The position numbers and the translations under genes were made by a program. Under the pieces are notes generated by a model. That model saw only the letters and a list, made by a program, of their open reading frames with translations. It searched no databases and was not told where the DNA came from. A DNA stretch of 64,000 bases, from assembly GCF_000025565.1 (NCBI RefSeq), contig NC_014121.1:1736001-1800000 (forward strand), given 5' to 3'. This document shows, one piece after another, positions 19,018 to 28,801 of this stretch (position 1 is the stretch's first letter; the number at the start of each line of letters is the position of its first letter). This DNA comes from Enterobacter cloacae subsp. cloacae ATCC 13047. GTDB taxonomy: Bacteria; Pseudomonadota; Gammaproteobacteria; Enterobacterales; Enterobacteriaceae.

Positions 19018-21693
19018 ATGTCGGTAACCCTACGCGAAGCCAGTAAGGACACATTACAGGCAGAAAATAAAACCTGGCACTACTACAGCCTGCCGCTGGC
19101 AGCCAGGACGCTTGGGGACATTTCGCGTTTACCCAAGTCCTTAAAAGTTTTACTGGAAAACCTCTTACGCTGGCAGGATGGTGATTCCGTCACCCTTGAA
19201 GATATCCAGGCGCTGGCAGGGTGGCTTAAGCATGCCCATGCTGACAGAGAAATTGCCTATCGACCGGCAAGGGTTCTGATGCAGGACTTTACCGGGGTCC
19301 CTGCTGTGGTTGACCTTGCGGCAATGCGCGAAGCGGTGAAGCGCCTTGGCGGCGATACCGCTAAAGTAAATCCGCTCTCTCCCGTTGATCTCGTTATCGA
19401 CCACTCTGTCACCGTGGATCACTTTGGTGACGACGATGCCTTTGGCGAAAACGTACGTCTGGAAATGGAGCGTAACCACGAACGTTACGTCTTTCTGAAG
19501 TGGGGGCAGCAGGCCTTTAGCCGCTTTAGCGTCGTTCCGCCCGGTACGGGTATCTGCCACCAGGTGAATCTTGAATACCTGGGCAAAGCGGTCTGGAGTG
19601 AATTGCAGGATAAAGAGTGGGTGGCCTATCCGGATACTCTGGTGGGCACAGATTCGCATACCACCATGATTAACGGCCTGGGCGTTCTGGGCTGGGGCGT
19701 TGGCGGAATTGAAGCCGAAGCGGCCATGCTTGGCCAGCCGGTATCGATGCTGATCCCTGATGTGGTGGGCTTTAAGCTTACCGGCAAACTGTCGGAAGGC
19801 ATTACCGCCACCGACCTGGTACTTACCGTCACGCAGATGCTGCGTAAGCATGGTGTGGTGGGTAAATTTGTCGAATTCTACGGTGACGGGCTGGATTCAT
19901 TGCCGCTTGCCGACCGTGCCACCATCGCCAACATGGCGCCGGAGTATGGCGCAACCTGCGGCTTTTTCCCCATCGATACTGTCACGCTGGAATATATGCG
20001 CCTGAGCGGCCGTAGCGAAGAGCAGGTGGCGCTGGTTGAAGCGTATACCAAAGCGCAGGGGATGTGGCGTAACCCGGGCGATGAACCGGTATTTACCAGC
20101 ACACTTGAACTGGATATGGGGACCGTCGAGGCGAGCCTGGCGGGGCCAAAACGTCCACAGGATCGGGTGGCGTTGAGTGACGTACCGAAAGCCTTTGCCG
20201 CCAGTAATGAACTGGAAGTTAACACGGCGAAAAAAGACCACCGCCCAATCGACTATGTCCTGAACGGACATCAGTATCAGCTTCCGGATGGTGCGGTTGT
20301 CATTGCAGCCATAACCTCCTGTACAAACACGTCGAACCCCAGCGTGCTGATGGCCGCCGGTCTGCTGGCGAAGAAAGCGGTAGAGCTGGGGCTTAAGCCA
20401 CAGCCGTGGGTAAAAGCCTCTCTGGCACCGGGCTCCAAAGTGGTTTCAGATTACCTTGCACAGGCCAGATTAACGCCGTATCTGGATGAGCTGGGCTTTA
20501 ACCTAGTGGGGTACGGTTGCACCACCTGTATCGGGAACTCGGGTCCGTTACCTGAACCGATTGAGATGGCGATCAAGCAGGGCGATCTCACCGTCGGGGC
20601 CGTTCTCTCCGGTAACCGAAACTTTGAAGGCCGTATTCATCCGCTGGTCAAGACCAACTGGCTGGCGTCTCCACCGCTGGTTGTGGCATACGCTCTGGCC
20701 GGGAATATGAATATCAACCTGGTCACCGATCCGATTGGCCACGATCGCAAGAATGATCCGGTCTATCTGAAGGATATCTGGCCATCTGCCCGGGAAATTG
20801 CATTGGCCGTAGAGGAAGTTTCTACCGAAATGTTCCGCAAAGAGTATGCGGAGGTGTTTGAAGGTACGCCGGAATGGAAGGCCATCGACGTCGTGGGTTC
20901 AGATACCTATGACTGGCAGGATGATTCGACCTATATCCGCCTGTCGCCGTTCTTCGATGAGATGCTGGCTGAACCTGCACCGCTTCAGGATATCCACGGC
21001 GCGCGCATTCTGGCGATGCTGGGAGACTCCGTCACCACGGACCACATTTCGCCGGCGGGAAGCATCAAAGCCGACAGTCCAGCAGGCCGTTACTTGCAGA
21101 GTCGGGGTGTGGAGCGCCGGGATTTCAACTCCTACGGCTCGCGTCGTGGTAACCATGAAGTGATGATGCGCGGCACGTTTGCCAATATCCGTATCCGCAA
21201 CGAAATGGTGCCGGGCGTGGAAGGGGGCATGACGCGACATTTGCCGGGGAGCGACGTGATCTCAATTTATGACGCCGCCGTCAAATACCAGCAGGAAGGC
21301 ACGCCGCTGGCGGTTATCGCCGGGAAAGAGTACGGCTCTGGCTCCAGCCGTGACTGGGCGGCCAAAGGCCCGCGTCTGCTTGGGGTTCGGGTGGTGATTG
21401 CCGAATCGTTTGAACGTATCCACCGTTCAAACCTGATAGGGATGGGGATCCTGCCACTCGAATTCCCGCAGGGCGTCACCCGTAAAACGCTGGGACTCAC
21501 CGGGGAAGAGCTGATTGACATCAGCGGCCTGCAAAATCTGCAGCCGGGTAAAACGGTGCCGGTGACATTAACGCGCGCAGACGGTAAAACAGAGGTGCTC
21601 GACTGCCGGTGTCGTATCGATACGGCAACAGAACTCACCTATTACCAGAACGACGGCATTCTACATTACGTGATTCGTAAGATGCTGGACTGA
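19018..21693 (+). CDS. acnA: Aconitate hydratase A
   Basis: 891 residues. It interconverts citrate and isocitrate through an [4Fe-4S] cluster; the stationary-phase and oxidative-stress isozyme of enterobacteria. Cluster cysteines are in [10 protein letters not shown] and [13 protein letters not shown]. Substrate-binding motifs [20 protein letters not shown] and the swivel-domain [17 protein letters not shown] are present. AAGGAGGAG precedes the ATG at the right distance. In E. coli the promoter responds to SoxRS, Fur and sigma S; I did not identify those sites in the 130-bp leader. Confidence 0.98.
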   Translation: MSVTLREASKDTLQAENKTWHYYSLPLAARTLGDISRLPKSLKVLLENLLRWQDGDSVTLEDIQALAGWLKHAHADREIAYRPARVLMQDFTGVPAVVDLAAMREAVKRLGGDTAKVNPLSPVDLVIDHSVTVDHFGDDDAFGENVRLEMERNHERYVFLKWGQQAFSRFSVVPPGTGICHQVNLEYLGKAVWSELQDKEWVAYPDTLVGTDSHTTMINGLGVLGWGVGGIEAEAAMLGQPVSMLIPDVVGFKLTGKLSEGITATDLVLTVTQMLRKHGVVGKFVEFYGDGLDSLPLADRATIANMAPEYGATCGFFPIDTVTLEYMRLSGRSEEQVALVEAYTKAQGMWRNPGDEPVFTSTLELDMGTVEASLAGPKRPQDRVALSDVPKAFAASNELEVNTAKKDHRPIDYVLNGHQYQLPDGAVVIAAITSCTNTSNPSVLMAAGLLAKKAVELGLKPQPWVKASLAPGSKVVSDYLAQARLTPYLDELGFNLVGYGCTTCIGNSGPLPEPIEMAIKQGDLTVGAVLSGNRNFEGRIHPLVKTNWLASPPLVVAYALAGNMNINLVTDPIGHDRKNDPVYLKDIWPSAREIALAVEEVSTEMFRKEYAEVFEGTPEWKAIDVVGSDTYDWQDDSTYIRLSPFFDEMLAEPAPLQDIHGARILAMLGDSVTTDHISPAGSIKADSPAGRYLQSRGVERRDFNSYGSRRGNHEVMMRGTFANIRIRNEMVPGVEGGMTRHLPGSDVISIYDAAVKYQQEGTPLAVIAGKEYGSGSSRDWAAKGPRLLGVRVVIAESFERIHRSNLIGMGILPLEFPQGVTRKTLGLTGEELIDISGLQNLQPGKTVPVTLTRADGKTEVLDCRCRIDTATELTYYQNDGILHYVIRKMLD

Positions 21694-21701
21694 TGGAGCC
21701 A

Positions 21702-21728
21702 GCCCGGCACGCGAGGGCGTTGCCGGGC
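21702..21728. terminator. Hairpin between convergent acnA and ribA
   Basis: GCCCGGCA (21702-21709) pairs with TGCCGGGC (21721-21728) across an 11-base loop, 8 bp after the acnA stop. No clear T run follows, so strength as a terminator is uncertain. Confidence 0.55.
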
Positions 21729-21737
21729 ACTTTGCGA

Positions 21738-22328
21738 TCACTCGCTCAGCAGATGCCCCATTTTGGCGGCTTTGGTGTCGAGGTAGTGCGCGTTTTTTGG
21801 GTTACGTCCCACAATGAGCGGTACGCGCTCAACGATATTGATCCCCGCTTCGGTCAGAATTTCGACTTTTTTCGGGTTGTTAGTCAGCAGGCGTACTTCA
21901 TCCACGCCCAGCAGCTTAAACATATCCGCACACAGCGTGAAATCGCGCTCATCGGCAGCGAAGCCGAGCTGGTGGTTTGCTTCTACCGTGTCGTACCCCT
22001 GGTCCTGCAGCGCGTAGGCGCGGATTTTATTCAGCAGGCCAATATTGCGCCCTTCCTGGCGGTGATAAAGCAGCACACCGCGACCCTCTTCGGCAATATG
22101 AGAGAGCGCTGCCTCCAGCTGGAAACCGCAATCACAGCGCAGGCTGAACAACGCATCGCCGGTCAGACACTCCGAATGAACGCGAGAAAGTACCGGGGTT
22201 TGTCCTGAAATGTCGCCGTACACCAGCGCGACGTGATCCTGTCCGGTCGCCAGTTCTTCAAATCCCACCATCAGGAAATCGCCCCATGGGGTTGGCAGTT
22301 TGGCTTCTGCCACACGTTTAAGCTGCAT
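21738..22328 (-). CDS. ribA: GTP cyclohydrolase II
   Basis: 196 residues. First step of riboflavin synthesis: opens the imidazole ring of GTP with loss of formate and pyrophosphate. Zinc ligands are Cys residues in [19 protein letters not shown]; the catalytic region continues in [15 protein letters not shown] and NPKKVEIL. The start at 22328 ([16 protein letters not shown]) was chosen over the ATG at 22406 on family length. It is a single gene, convergent with acnA and divergent from pgpB. Confidence 0.97.
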   Translation of the reverse strand: MQLKRVAEAKLPTPWGDFLMVGFEELATGQDHVALVYGDISGQTPVLSRVHSECLTGDALFSLRCDCGFQLEAALSHIAEEGRGVLLYHRQEGRNIGLLNKIRAYALQDQGYDTVEANHQLGFAADERDFTLCADMFKLLGVDEVRLLTNNPKKVEILTEAGINIVERVPLIVGRNPKNAHYLDTKAAKMGHLLSE

Positions 22329-22526
22329 GTGATTCTCCAGAGTAGGCTGACACGTTTCGTGTCTTCCGCCTGTTTTTGCTTTCTGTATCCGTTCATTTTG
22401 CCACAAGCTCAGCAGGTTCGCCTAATGGCTGCCATGCTATACGAACGTTAAACGCACGATCCGACATATCCACCTGTCGGATGAATTTCAGTTATGATTG
22501 TGACGCTTAGCGAAAAAGGAGAAGAC

Positions 22527-23294
22527 ATGCTTTCAATCGCCAGACGAACGGCAGCAGGTGCAGCCATATTGTTGATTATGCCATTAGCCGTTTGGGTATC
22601 AGGCTGGATGTGGCAGCCCGGGCACAATACCCTGTGGCTGAAAACGTTATACTGGATAACAGAGACGGTCACCCAGCCATGGGGCATCATTACTCATGTA
22701 GTGCTTTGCGCCTGGTTTTTGTGGTGCCTGCGCTTTCGTCTCCGCGCAGCGCTGGTGCTCTTTGCTATCCTCGGTGGGGCGATTCTTGTTGGCCAGGGGG
22801 TAAAATCCTGGGTGAAAGGCCATGTGCAGGAGCCGCGGCCATTTGTGGTCTGGCTGGAAAAAACGCATCATGTTCCGGTGAATGAGTTCTACAATTTAAA
22901 ACGTAAAGATCGCGGTGCGCTGGTAAAAGAACAGCTTGCGGAACAGCAGGATATCCCGACGTTTTTACGTAAACACTGGCAAAAAGAGACCGGCTTTGCG
23001 TTTCCATCCGGGCACACCATGTTTGCCGCCAGTTGGGCACTTCTTGCCGTCGGCCTTTTATGGCCGCGGCGTCGTACTGTCACTATCGCCATTTTACTGG
23101 TCTGGGCGACGGGGGTGATGGGGAGCCGTCTACTGCTGGGCATGCACTGGCCACGCGATTTAGTGGTGGCGACGCTCATTTCATGGCTGCTTGTTACCCT
23201 TGCCACCTGGCTGGCTGAACGGCTCTGCGGTCCGTTAACGCCGCCGCCGGAAGAGAAAGAAGAGATCGCCGAAAGGGAGCACAGTGGCGTCTGA
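22527..23294 (+). CDS. pgpB: Phosphatidylglycerophosphatase B / undecaprenyl pyrophosphatase
   Basis: 255 residues, a PAP2-superfamily membrane phosphatase with about six transmembrane helices. The three catalytic motifs are visible: KGHVQEPRP, FPSGHTMFA and SRLLLGMHWPRD. It removes phosphate from phosphatidylglycerophosphate and pyrophosphate from undecaprenyl-PP in the periplasmic leaflet. The ATG at 22527 has AAGGAG six bases upstream; an earlier ATG at 22494 lacks this and adds a non-family extension. lapAB follow on the same strand with a 148-bp gap. Confidence 0.95.
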   Translation: MLSIARRTAAGAAILLIMPLAVWVSGWMWQPGHNTLWLKTLYWITETVTQPWGIITHVVLCAWFLWCLRFRLRAALVLFAILGGAILVGQGVKSWVKGHVQEPRPFVVWLEKTHHVPVNEFYNLKRKDRGALVKEQLAEQQDIPTFLRKHWQKETGFAFPSGHTMFAASWALLAVGLLWPRRRTVTIAILLVWATGVMGSRLLLGMHWPRDLVVATLISWLLVTLATWLAERLCGPLTPPPEEKEEIAEREHSGV

Positions 23295-23442
23295 AGGTTG
23301 ATTTTGCGCATTCAGCCCATAAATCCATGACGGGCGCGTCACTTTTTCCGTTTCGCGCCCGTCGCTAAAATGGTAGTTTATAAGGCTGATTGCGGTAAGT
23401 TGAACACACTTTATTCGCTTGAACCACATAACGGGAAGTAAT

Positions 23443-23751
23443 GTGAAATATTTACTCATTTTCTTACTGGTATTGGCGATTTTTGTCATTTCAGTCACAT
23501 TGGGTGCACAAAACGATCAACAGGTGACGTTTAACTATCTGCTGGCGCAGGGCGAGTATCGGGTTTCGAGCCTGCTGGCGGTCTTGTTCGCAGCGGGTTT
23601 CGCCATCGGCTGGCTGGTTTGCGGTCTGTTCTGGTTAAAAGTACGTGTTTCGCTTGCGCGCGCTGAACGTAAAATTAAACGCCTCGAACATCAAATTGCG
23701 CCTGCGTCCGACATTCCGGAAAGCTCTGGTGTGCCGGTCGTCAAGGAATAA
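23443..23751 (+). CDS. lapA: Lipopolysaccharide assembly protein A
   Basis: 102 residues with a GTG start (VKYLLIFLLVL) preceded by GGGAAG. Two transmembrane helices (about residues 2-20 and 40-63) and a cytoplasmic coiled region rich in Arg and Glu (RAERKIKRLEHQ). LapA (YciS) works with LapB in the inner membrane to link LPS transport with control of LpxC. It lies 6 bp before lapB and is clearly cotranscribed. Confidence 0.95.
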   Translation: MKYLLIFLLVLAIFVISVTLGAQNDQQVTFNYLLAQGEYRVSSLLAVLFAAGFAIGWLVCGLFWLKVRVSLARAERKIKRLEHQIAPASDIPESSGVPVVKE

Positions 23752-23757
23752 TCGAAT

Positions 23758-24927
23758 ATGCTGGAGTTGTTGTTTCTGCTTTTGCCTGTAGCCGCTGCCT
23801 ATGGCTGGTATATGGGCCGCAGAAGTGCGCAACAAACAAAACAGGATGAGGCGAACCGACTCTCCCGCGACTACGTTGCAGGGGTGAACTTCCTCCTGAG
23901 CAATCAACAGGATAAAGCGGTCGACCTGTTCCTCGACATGTTAAAAGAGGACACAGGGACCGTTGAAGCACACCTGACCCTGGGCAATCTGTTCCGCTCG
24001 CGCGGCGAGGTTGACCGTGCCATTCGTATTCACCAGACCCTCATGGAAAGCGCCTCGTTAACTTACGATCAGCGCCTGCTGGCAGTACAACAGCTGGGCC
24101 GCGACTACATGGCGGCAGGGTTGTATGACCGTGCGGAAGACATGTTCTCGCAACTGGTGGATGAAACAGATTTCCGCATAGGTGCGCTGCAGCAGCTGCT
24201 GCAGATTTACCAGGCCACCAGCGACTGGCAGAAAGCCATTGATACCGCTGAACGTCTGGTTAAGTTGGGTAAAGACAAACAGCGCGTCGAGATAGCCCAT
24301 TTTTACTGCGAACTGGCCCTGCAGCAGATGGGGAACGACGACATGGACAAAGCCATGGCGTTGCTGAAAAAAGGGGCCGCCGCAGACCGCAATAGTGCGC
24401 GTATTTCCATCATGATGGGGCGCGTGTTTATGGCGAGTGGCGACTATGCCAAAGCCGTTGAAAGCCTGCTGCGCGTCATTGATCAGGACAAAGAGCTGGT
24501 CAGTGAAACCCTTGAAATGCTGCAGACCTGTTATCAACAGCTGGGTAAACAGGATGAGTGGGTAGCGTTCCTGCGCCGCTGCGTGGAAGAGAACACCGGA
24601 GCCACCGCGGAGCTGATGCTTTCCGACGTAGTGGAGCAGCATGAGGGCAGCGACACGGCGCAGGTTTATATTACGCGTCAGCTGCAGCGTCATCCTACCA
24701 TGCGGGTTTTCCATAAGCTGATGGATTACCACCTGAACGACGCAGAAGAAGGGCGTGCTAAAGAGAGCCTGATGGTGCTGCGTGACATGGTGGGCGAACA
24801 GGTGCGTAGCAAGCCGCGCTACCGCTGTCAGAAGTGTGGTTTTACCGCGTATACGCTATACTGGCACTGTCCTTCGTGCCGGGCCTGGTCAACCATCAAG
24901 CCCATTCGCGGTCTCGATGGACAGTAA
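23758..24927 (+). CDS. lapB: Lipopolysaccharide assembly protein B (LpxC turnover adaptor)
   Basis: 389 residues. An N-terminal membrane anchor (first 20 residues), a long array of TPR helices (about residues 35-330) and a C-terminal rubredoxin-like metal site with two CxxC pairs (YRCQKCGF and HCPSCRAW). LapB (YciM) presents LpxC to FtsH for degradation and so limits lipid A synthesis; YejM (PbgA) counters it. All four metal cysteines are present. Forms an operon with lapA. Confidence 0.97.
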   Translation: MLELLFLLLPVAAAYGWYMGRRSAQQTKQDEANRLSRDYVAGVNFLLSNQQDKAVDLFLDMLKEDTGTVEAHLTLGNLFRSRGEVDRAIRIHQTLMESASLTYDQRLLAVQQLGRDYMAAGLYDRAEDMFSQLVDETDFRIGALQQLLQIYQATSDWQKAIDTAERLVKLGKDKQRVEIAHFYCELALQQMGNDDMDKAMALLKKGAAADRNSARISIMMGRVFMASGDYAKAVESLLRVIDQDKELVSETLEMLQTCYQQLGKQDEWVAFLRRCVEENTGATAELMLSDVVEQHEGSDTAQVYITRQLQRHPTMRVFHKLMDYHLNDAEEGRAKESLMVLRDMVGEQVRSKPRYRCQKCGFTAYTLYWHCPSCRAWSTIKPIRGLDGQ

Positions 24928-25113
24928 TTTTTTTAAAAGACCTCACTTTAGTTACAACATACTTATCACTTTTATAATCCCGTTCAGCATCGTGCGGTTT
25001 GCCAGCCTGGCAGGGAATAAAACGATCCTGTCAATTTGTGGCGCTGGCAGGTAGAATGCACGCCGTTTATCTGTTCCGCGCCGCTGCGCGCCCATAGACG
25101 AAAAGGGCTGGTC

Positions 25114-25851
25114 ATGACGTCTGTTACTTCCTCCACTTCCCGCGTAGTTACTGATTCTCCTGTTGTTGTTGCTCTTGATTACAATAAACGTGACGCTGCT
25201 CTGGCTTTTGTCGACGGTATTGACCCTCGCGACTGTCGCCTTAAAGTGGGCAAAGAGATGTTTACGTTATTTGGACCGCAAATCGTACGCGATCTGCAAC
25301 AGCGCGGTTTTGACGTTTTCCTCGACCTCAAATTTCATGATATTCCAAACACCACGGCGCACGCCGTTGCCGCGGCTGCCGAGTTGGGTGTATGGATGGT
25401 TAACGTGCATGCATCGGGTGGGGCGAGAATGATGACAGCCGCGCGTGAAGCGCTTCTGCCGTTTGGCAGCGACGCCCCCTTGTTGATTGCGGTAACGGTG
25501 CTGACCAGCATGGACGAAAATGACCTGCGCGACCTCGGTGTGACGTTGTCACCGGCTGAACATGCAGAGCGTCTTGCGCGGCTGACGCAGAATTGCGGCC
25601 TGGACGGTGTTGTCTGTTCCGCGCAGGAAGCGGTGCGTTTCAAAACGGAGCTGGGCCAGAATTTCAAACTGGTCACGCCGGGTATCCGCCCAGCGGGCAG
25701 CGAGGCTGGCGATCAGCGCCGTATTATGACCCCTGAGCAGGCGCTGGCGGCAGGCGTGGATTACATGGTCATCGGCCGTCCGGTGACACAATCTGCCAAT
25801 CCGGCAGAGACGCTTAAGGCTATCAACGCATCACTGAAAAAGGGGGCGTAA
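25114..25851 (+). CDS. pyrF: Orotidine 5'-phosphate decarboxylase
   Basis: 245 residues. Last step of UMP synthesis. The catalytic Asp-Lys-Asp set lies in [12 protein letters not shown]; phosphate-binding GIRP and VIGRPVTQS are present near the C-terminus. The ATG at 25114 gives the family length; the open frame extends upstream to 25036 but without family similarity. The stop overlaps the yciH start (TAATG), so the two are translationally coupled. Confidence 0.97.
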   Translation: MTSVTSSTSRVVTDSPVVVALDYNKRDAALAFVDGIDPRDCRLKVGKEMFTLFGPQIVRDLQQRGFDVFLDLKFHDIPNTTAHAVAAAAELGVWMVNVHASGGARMMTAAREALLPFGSDAPLLIAVTVLTSMDENDLRDLGVTLSPAEHAERLARLTQNCGLDGVVCSAQEAVRFKTELGQNFKLVTPGIRPAGSEAGDQRRIMTPEQALAAGVDYMVIGRPVTQSANPAETLKAINASLKKGA

Positions 25852-26177
25852 TGACCGACTCAAACAGCCGTCTGGTCTATTCAACCGAAACCGGGCGCAT
25901 TGATGAACCGAAAGCGAAAGCAGAGCGCCCAAAGGGCGACGGTATTGTCCGTATCCAGCGCCAGACCAGCGGGCGTAAAGGTAAGGGTGTTTGCCTTATC
26001 ACGGGTATCGATCTGGATGATGCAGAACTGGCGAAACTGGCGGCTGAACTGAAAAAGAAATGTGGCTGCGGCGGTGCCGTCAAAGACGGGATAATCGAAA
26101 TCCAGGGTGATAAACGCGACGTCATTAAATCGCATCTCGAAGCCAAAGGGATGAAAGTAAAACTGGCGGGCGGCTAA
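25851..26177 (+). CDS. yciH: SUI1/eIF1-like translation factor YciH
   Basis: 108 residues. A C-terminal SUI1 domain (about residues 30-108) with RIQRQTSGRKGKGVCLITGI and CGCGGAVKDGIIEIQGDKRD. E. coli YciH resembles eukaryotic initiation factor eIF1 and is thought to influence start-site fidelity or translation under stress; its role is not settled. It shares one base with the pyrF stop and is followed by a terminator. Confidence 0.94.
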   Translation: MTDSNSRLVYSTETGRIDEPKAKAERPKGDGIVRIQRQTSGRKGKGVCLITGIDLDDAELAKLAAELKKKCGCGGAVKDGIIEIQGDKRDVIKSHLEAKGMKVKLAGG

Positions 26178-26184
26178 AATAAAT

Positions 26185-26215
26185 GAGCCACGGTATTTAC
26201 CGTGGCTCTTGTTTT
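26185..26215 (+). terminator. pyrF-yciH terminator
   Basis: A 10-bp stem GAGCCACGGT/ACCGTGGCTC (26185-26194 with 26199-26208), loop ATTT, followed by TTGTTTT, starting 8 bp after the yciH stop. Confidence 0.9.
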
Positions 26216-26279
26216 ATACGTGCGTAAGTCAGACCTGAAATTCGATAAATATCGCGATGCCCATCAGGGCGTATAATAA

Positions 26280-26498
26280 TTATTTGCCGACCTGGTGACC
26301 GATAATACCACCAACAGCAGCACCACCTAATGTACCCAGCGTACTACCGTCTGTTAATACTGCACCACCCAGTGCACCAGCACCGGCACCAATGGCGGTG
26401 TTACGGTCACGTTTAGACCAGTTAGAGCATGCGCTCAGGGACATTGCTACAGTGATTGCCAGAACAGCGGCGGCTAATTTTTTGCTGGTTAAGGTCAT
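26280..26498 (-). CDS. osmB: Osmotically inducible lipoprotein OsmB
   Basis: 72 residues. A signal peptide with lipobox LSAC (Cys24) and then a glycine-zipper domain (AIGAGAGALGGAVL, LGGAAVGGIIG). In E. coli it is induced by high osmolarity and stationary phase through sigma S and the Rcs system. GGAGAAAG precedes the ATG. The 260 bp upstream carries its promoter; I could not assign it to a sigma factor. Confidence 0.95.
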   Translation of the reverse strand: MTLTSKKLAAAVLAITVAMSLSACSNWSKRDRNTAIGAGAGALGGAVLTDGSTLGTLGGAAVGGIIGHQVGK

Positions 26499-26732
26499 AA
26501 TACTTTCTCCTGAATTATCGATTCACGGAAAGATGCACGCTTTAAGTATAGACTAAACGAATACTTAAATTCTGTTCTCCGTGAAAGCTGGTCGCGCAGG
26601 TGTTACGTCATCACGCAGGTGATAGTCACTTCCTGTTATATCGCTAACATTAATTTTACGTCTTCAGGGTCAGTTAAACAGGTAAAAACTCTTAAAGGGG
26701 GGTTAGGATTCCTCTCAGAGAGAGGTTAAGAG

Positions 26733-26751
26733 GCGCCTGAAATTCAGGCGC
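26733..26751 (-). terminator. Stem-loop after yciT
   Basis: GCGCCTGA (26733-26740) pairs with TCAGGCGC (26744-26751), 8 bp beyond the yciT stop. Read leftward it is followed by CTCTTAACC, only weakly T-rich, so termination is likely but not certain. Confidence 0.5.
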
Positions 26752-26759
26752 TCGCGGAC

Positions 26760-27512
26760 TCAGGCGGGTTTTTTAATAATGTCGACGATAAGTCCGTCTT
26801 CCTGGAGTTTATTCCGATGCGCTTCGCTCAGACGGTCATCAGTAATTACGCGGCTGAACCGGGATATTGGCCCCATCGTATAAGGATGGACCGCGCCAAA
26901 TTTTGAACTGTCGGTCAGCACGATTGCGTCACACTCTTTTTCCAGTACCGCGTTCACAACGTCTGAACGCATCATATCCCGACCGGTAAAGCCGGTTTCG
27001 GGCTGCCAGCCGTCAATACCGATGAAGGCCTTGCTGAAATGCACCTGCTGCACGTACTGACGCGTCAGCGGGCCGACCATGCTCTCACTTTTTTTCTGAT
27101 AGATACCGCCCAGCAGGATGACCTCGCAGCGTGTCTCCTTCAACAAGTGAGCGATATAGCTACTGACGGTAATGATGGTGATGTCTTTTTGCTCGGCCAG
27201 GGTGCGGGCCAGCAGGGCGTTGCTACTGCCGTTCTCAATAAAGACCGTTTCGCCATTGTTCACTAAGGACGCGGCAAACTCAGCCAGCTCACGTTTGAGG
27301 GCATAGTTATTCATCATGCGGGTTTCTACGTCCTCGCTGTCCAGCGGGACCGCATACCCATGCGCACGACGCAGGTAGCTCTGTTTTTCGAGTAGATTCA
27401 GATCCTGACGGATGGTGACTTCAGAAACGCCTGTCGTTTTAGCGAGATCGACGACGCTCACGCGCCCCTGATCGATGACCATCTGCAAAATGATTTGTTG
27501 TCGGGAATTCAT
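26760..27512 (-). CDS. yciT: DeoR-family transcriptional regulator YciT
   Basis: 250 residues from the ATG at 27512 ([11 protein letters not shown], the family start); an ATG nine bases earlier is possible. N-terminal DeoR helix-turn-helix ([29 protein letters not shown]), then a sugar-phosphate-isomerase-like effector domain with [10 protein letters not shown] and [16 protein letters not shown]. coli YciT is linked to osmotic-stress responses, but its ligand is unknown. It is a single gene. Confidence 0.92.
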   Translation of the reverse strand: MNSRQQIILQMVIDQGRVSVVDLAKTTGVSEVTIRQDLNLLEKQSYLRRAHGYAVPLDSEDVETRMMNNYALKRELAEFAASLVNNGETVFIENGSSNALLARTLAEQKDITIITVSSYIAHLLKETRCEVILLGGIYQKKSESMVGPLTRQYVQQVHFSKAFIGIDGWQPETGFTGRDMMRSDVVNAVLEKECDAIVLTDSSKFGAVHPYTMGPISRFSRVITDDRLSEAHRNKLQEDGLIVDIIKKPA

Positions 27513-27555
27513 AGCATCCATTTAATAAAGCGAAACGAGGGCGGATAGGGCGTGG

Positions 27556-27738
27556 TTAAACTTCCCACGGGGCTTTTGGCTGTCTGTTTTCTGACGCGGT
27601 TTCGGCGCCAGTCTGAGCCAGAAGTTCAGACTTCAGGATCTCAAGGTTACGGATCGCAGAGTGATAATCGCCCGCAACCAGTATATCCAGCACGGTATCA
27701 ATTCGTTGGGCTACGGCCTGCGCATCAATGTTAGACAT
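27556..27738 (-). CDS. yciZ: Small UPF0509 protein YciZ
   Basis: 60 residues: [31 protein letters not shown], ending KAPWEV, as in E. coli YciZ. Soluble, helical, no known function. It lies upstream of yciT on the same strand with a 43-bp gap and divergent from rpfF. Confidence 0.9.
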   Translation of the reverse strand: MSNIDAQAVAQRIDTVLDILVAGDYHSAIRNLEILKSELLAQTGAETASENRQPKAPWEV

Positions 27739-27931
27739 AATCTCATCCCGGGTACGAAAAGTTAATATTTTCAATGATGCAGAAAATGGATTCAAAAGAG
27801 AAGGGAAAAAATGCAATAACTAAATTACATAAATGAAAGTAATAAATTTATTCCCCCGCATGCAGCGTGATGAATGAGTGGATTAGTCTAAAACTGCGCG
27901 CAAGGCGCTTTTTTATATGAGGAATTAGACT

Positions 27932-28801
27932 ATGACAGTTATCAATCAGGCTACCTGCACACTGTTTACCGATACTGAACGTTTCACTCAGTTGTCCGGG
28001 TATTATGAGGAGGAGCGCCGCACAGTCTGGATGATGTTACGGGCGCAGCCACGACCTTGCTTCAACCATGCGTTAATCGAAGAGATCATGAACCTCTCCT
28101 GGCTCGTTCGCCAGTCCGGGTTTGCGGTCGATTTTTGGGTTACCGGTTCGCTGGTGCCCGAGATGTACAATGCGGGAGGTGATTTACAGTTCTTTGTCGA
28201 ATGTATCCAAAACGGACGCCGCGAAGCGTTAAGAGCCTATGCCCGTGCCTGCGTGGACTGCGTTCATGCGGCGTCACGGGGGTTTGATACGGGGGCTATT
28301 ACCCTGGCGATGGTCGAAGGCAGTGCGTTAGGGGGCGGATTCGAAGCCGCGCTGGCGCACCACTTTGTGCTGTCCCAGCGCGATGCCCGCTTAGGCTTCC
28401 CTGAGATCGCCTTCAACCTTTTCCCCGGCATGGGGGGGTACTCGCTGGTTGCTCGCCGCTCAGGCATGAAGCTGGCGGAGGAGCTCATCTACAAAGGGGA
28501 GTCTCATACGGCAGAATGGTATGAACAGCATGGGTTAGTGGATGTCCTGTTCGAACCCGGGCAAAGTTACGTCTCCGTCAGAACGTTCATTGACACGCTG
28601 CGGCCGAAGATGAACGGCGTAAAGGCGATGTTACGCGCCCGTACCCGCGTGCTGCAGCTGCCTCGCAGCGAGCTGATGGATATCACGGAAGATTGGGTTG
28701 ACGCTGCGTTCTGCCTTGAACCAAAAGATATCGCCTATATGGAGCGTCTGGTCATGCTGCAAAACCGCCACCAGGCGGCGGGTTTACGCAAAGCCAGTTA
28801 G
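27932..28801 (+). CDS. rpfF: DSF-family signal synthase RpfF (crotonase fold)
   Basis: 289 residues of the enoyl-CoA hydratase/isomerase fold, RpfF branch. It makes cis-2-unsaturated fatty acid signals (DSF/BDSF type) from acyl-ACP. The two catalytic glutamates appear as Glu138 (GGGFEAAL) and Glu158 (LGFPEIAF), 20 residues apart as in Xanthomonas RpfF. The GSALGGGFE oxyanion-hole region is intact. GAGGAATT precedes the ATG, itself just after a small GC hairpin and a T run (27896-27914). Its stop overlaps the stop of rpfR by four bases in convergent orientation. The pair is known in Cronobacter and Enterobacter; E. coli K-12 lacks rpfF. Confidence 0.92.
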   Translation: MTVINQATCTLFTDTERFTQLSGYYEEERRTVWMMLRAQPRPCFNHALIEEIMNLSWLVRQSGFAVDFWVTGSLVPEMYNAGGDLQFFVECIQNGRREALRAYARACVDCVHAASRGFDTGAITLAMVEGSALGGGFEAALAHHFVLSQRDARLGFPEIAFNLFPGMGGYSLVARRSGMKLAEELIYKGESHTAEWYEQHGLVDVLFEPGQSYVSVRTFIDTLRPKMNGVKAMLRARTRVLQLPRSELMDITEDWVDAAFCLEPKDIAYMERLVMLQNRHQAAGLRKAS

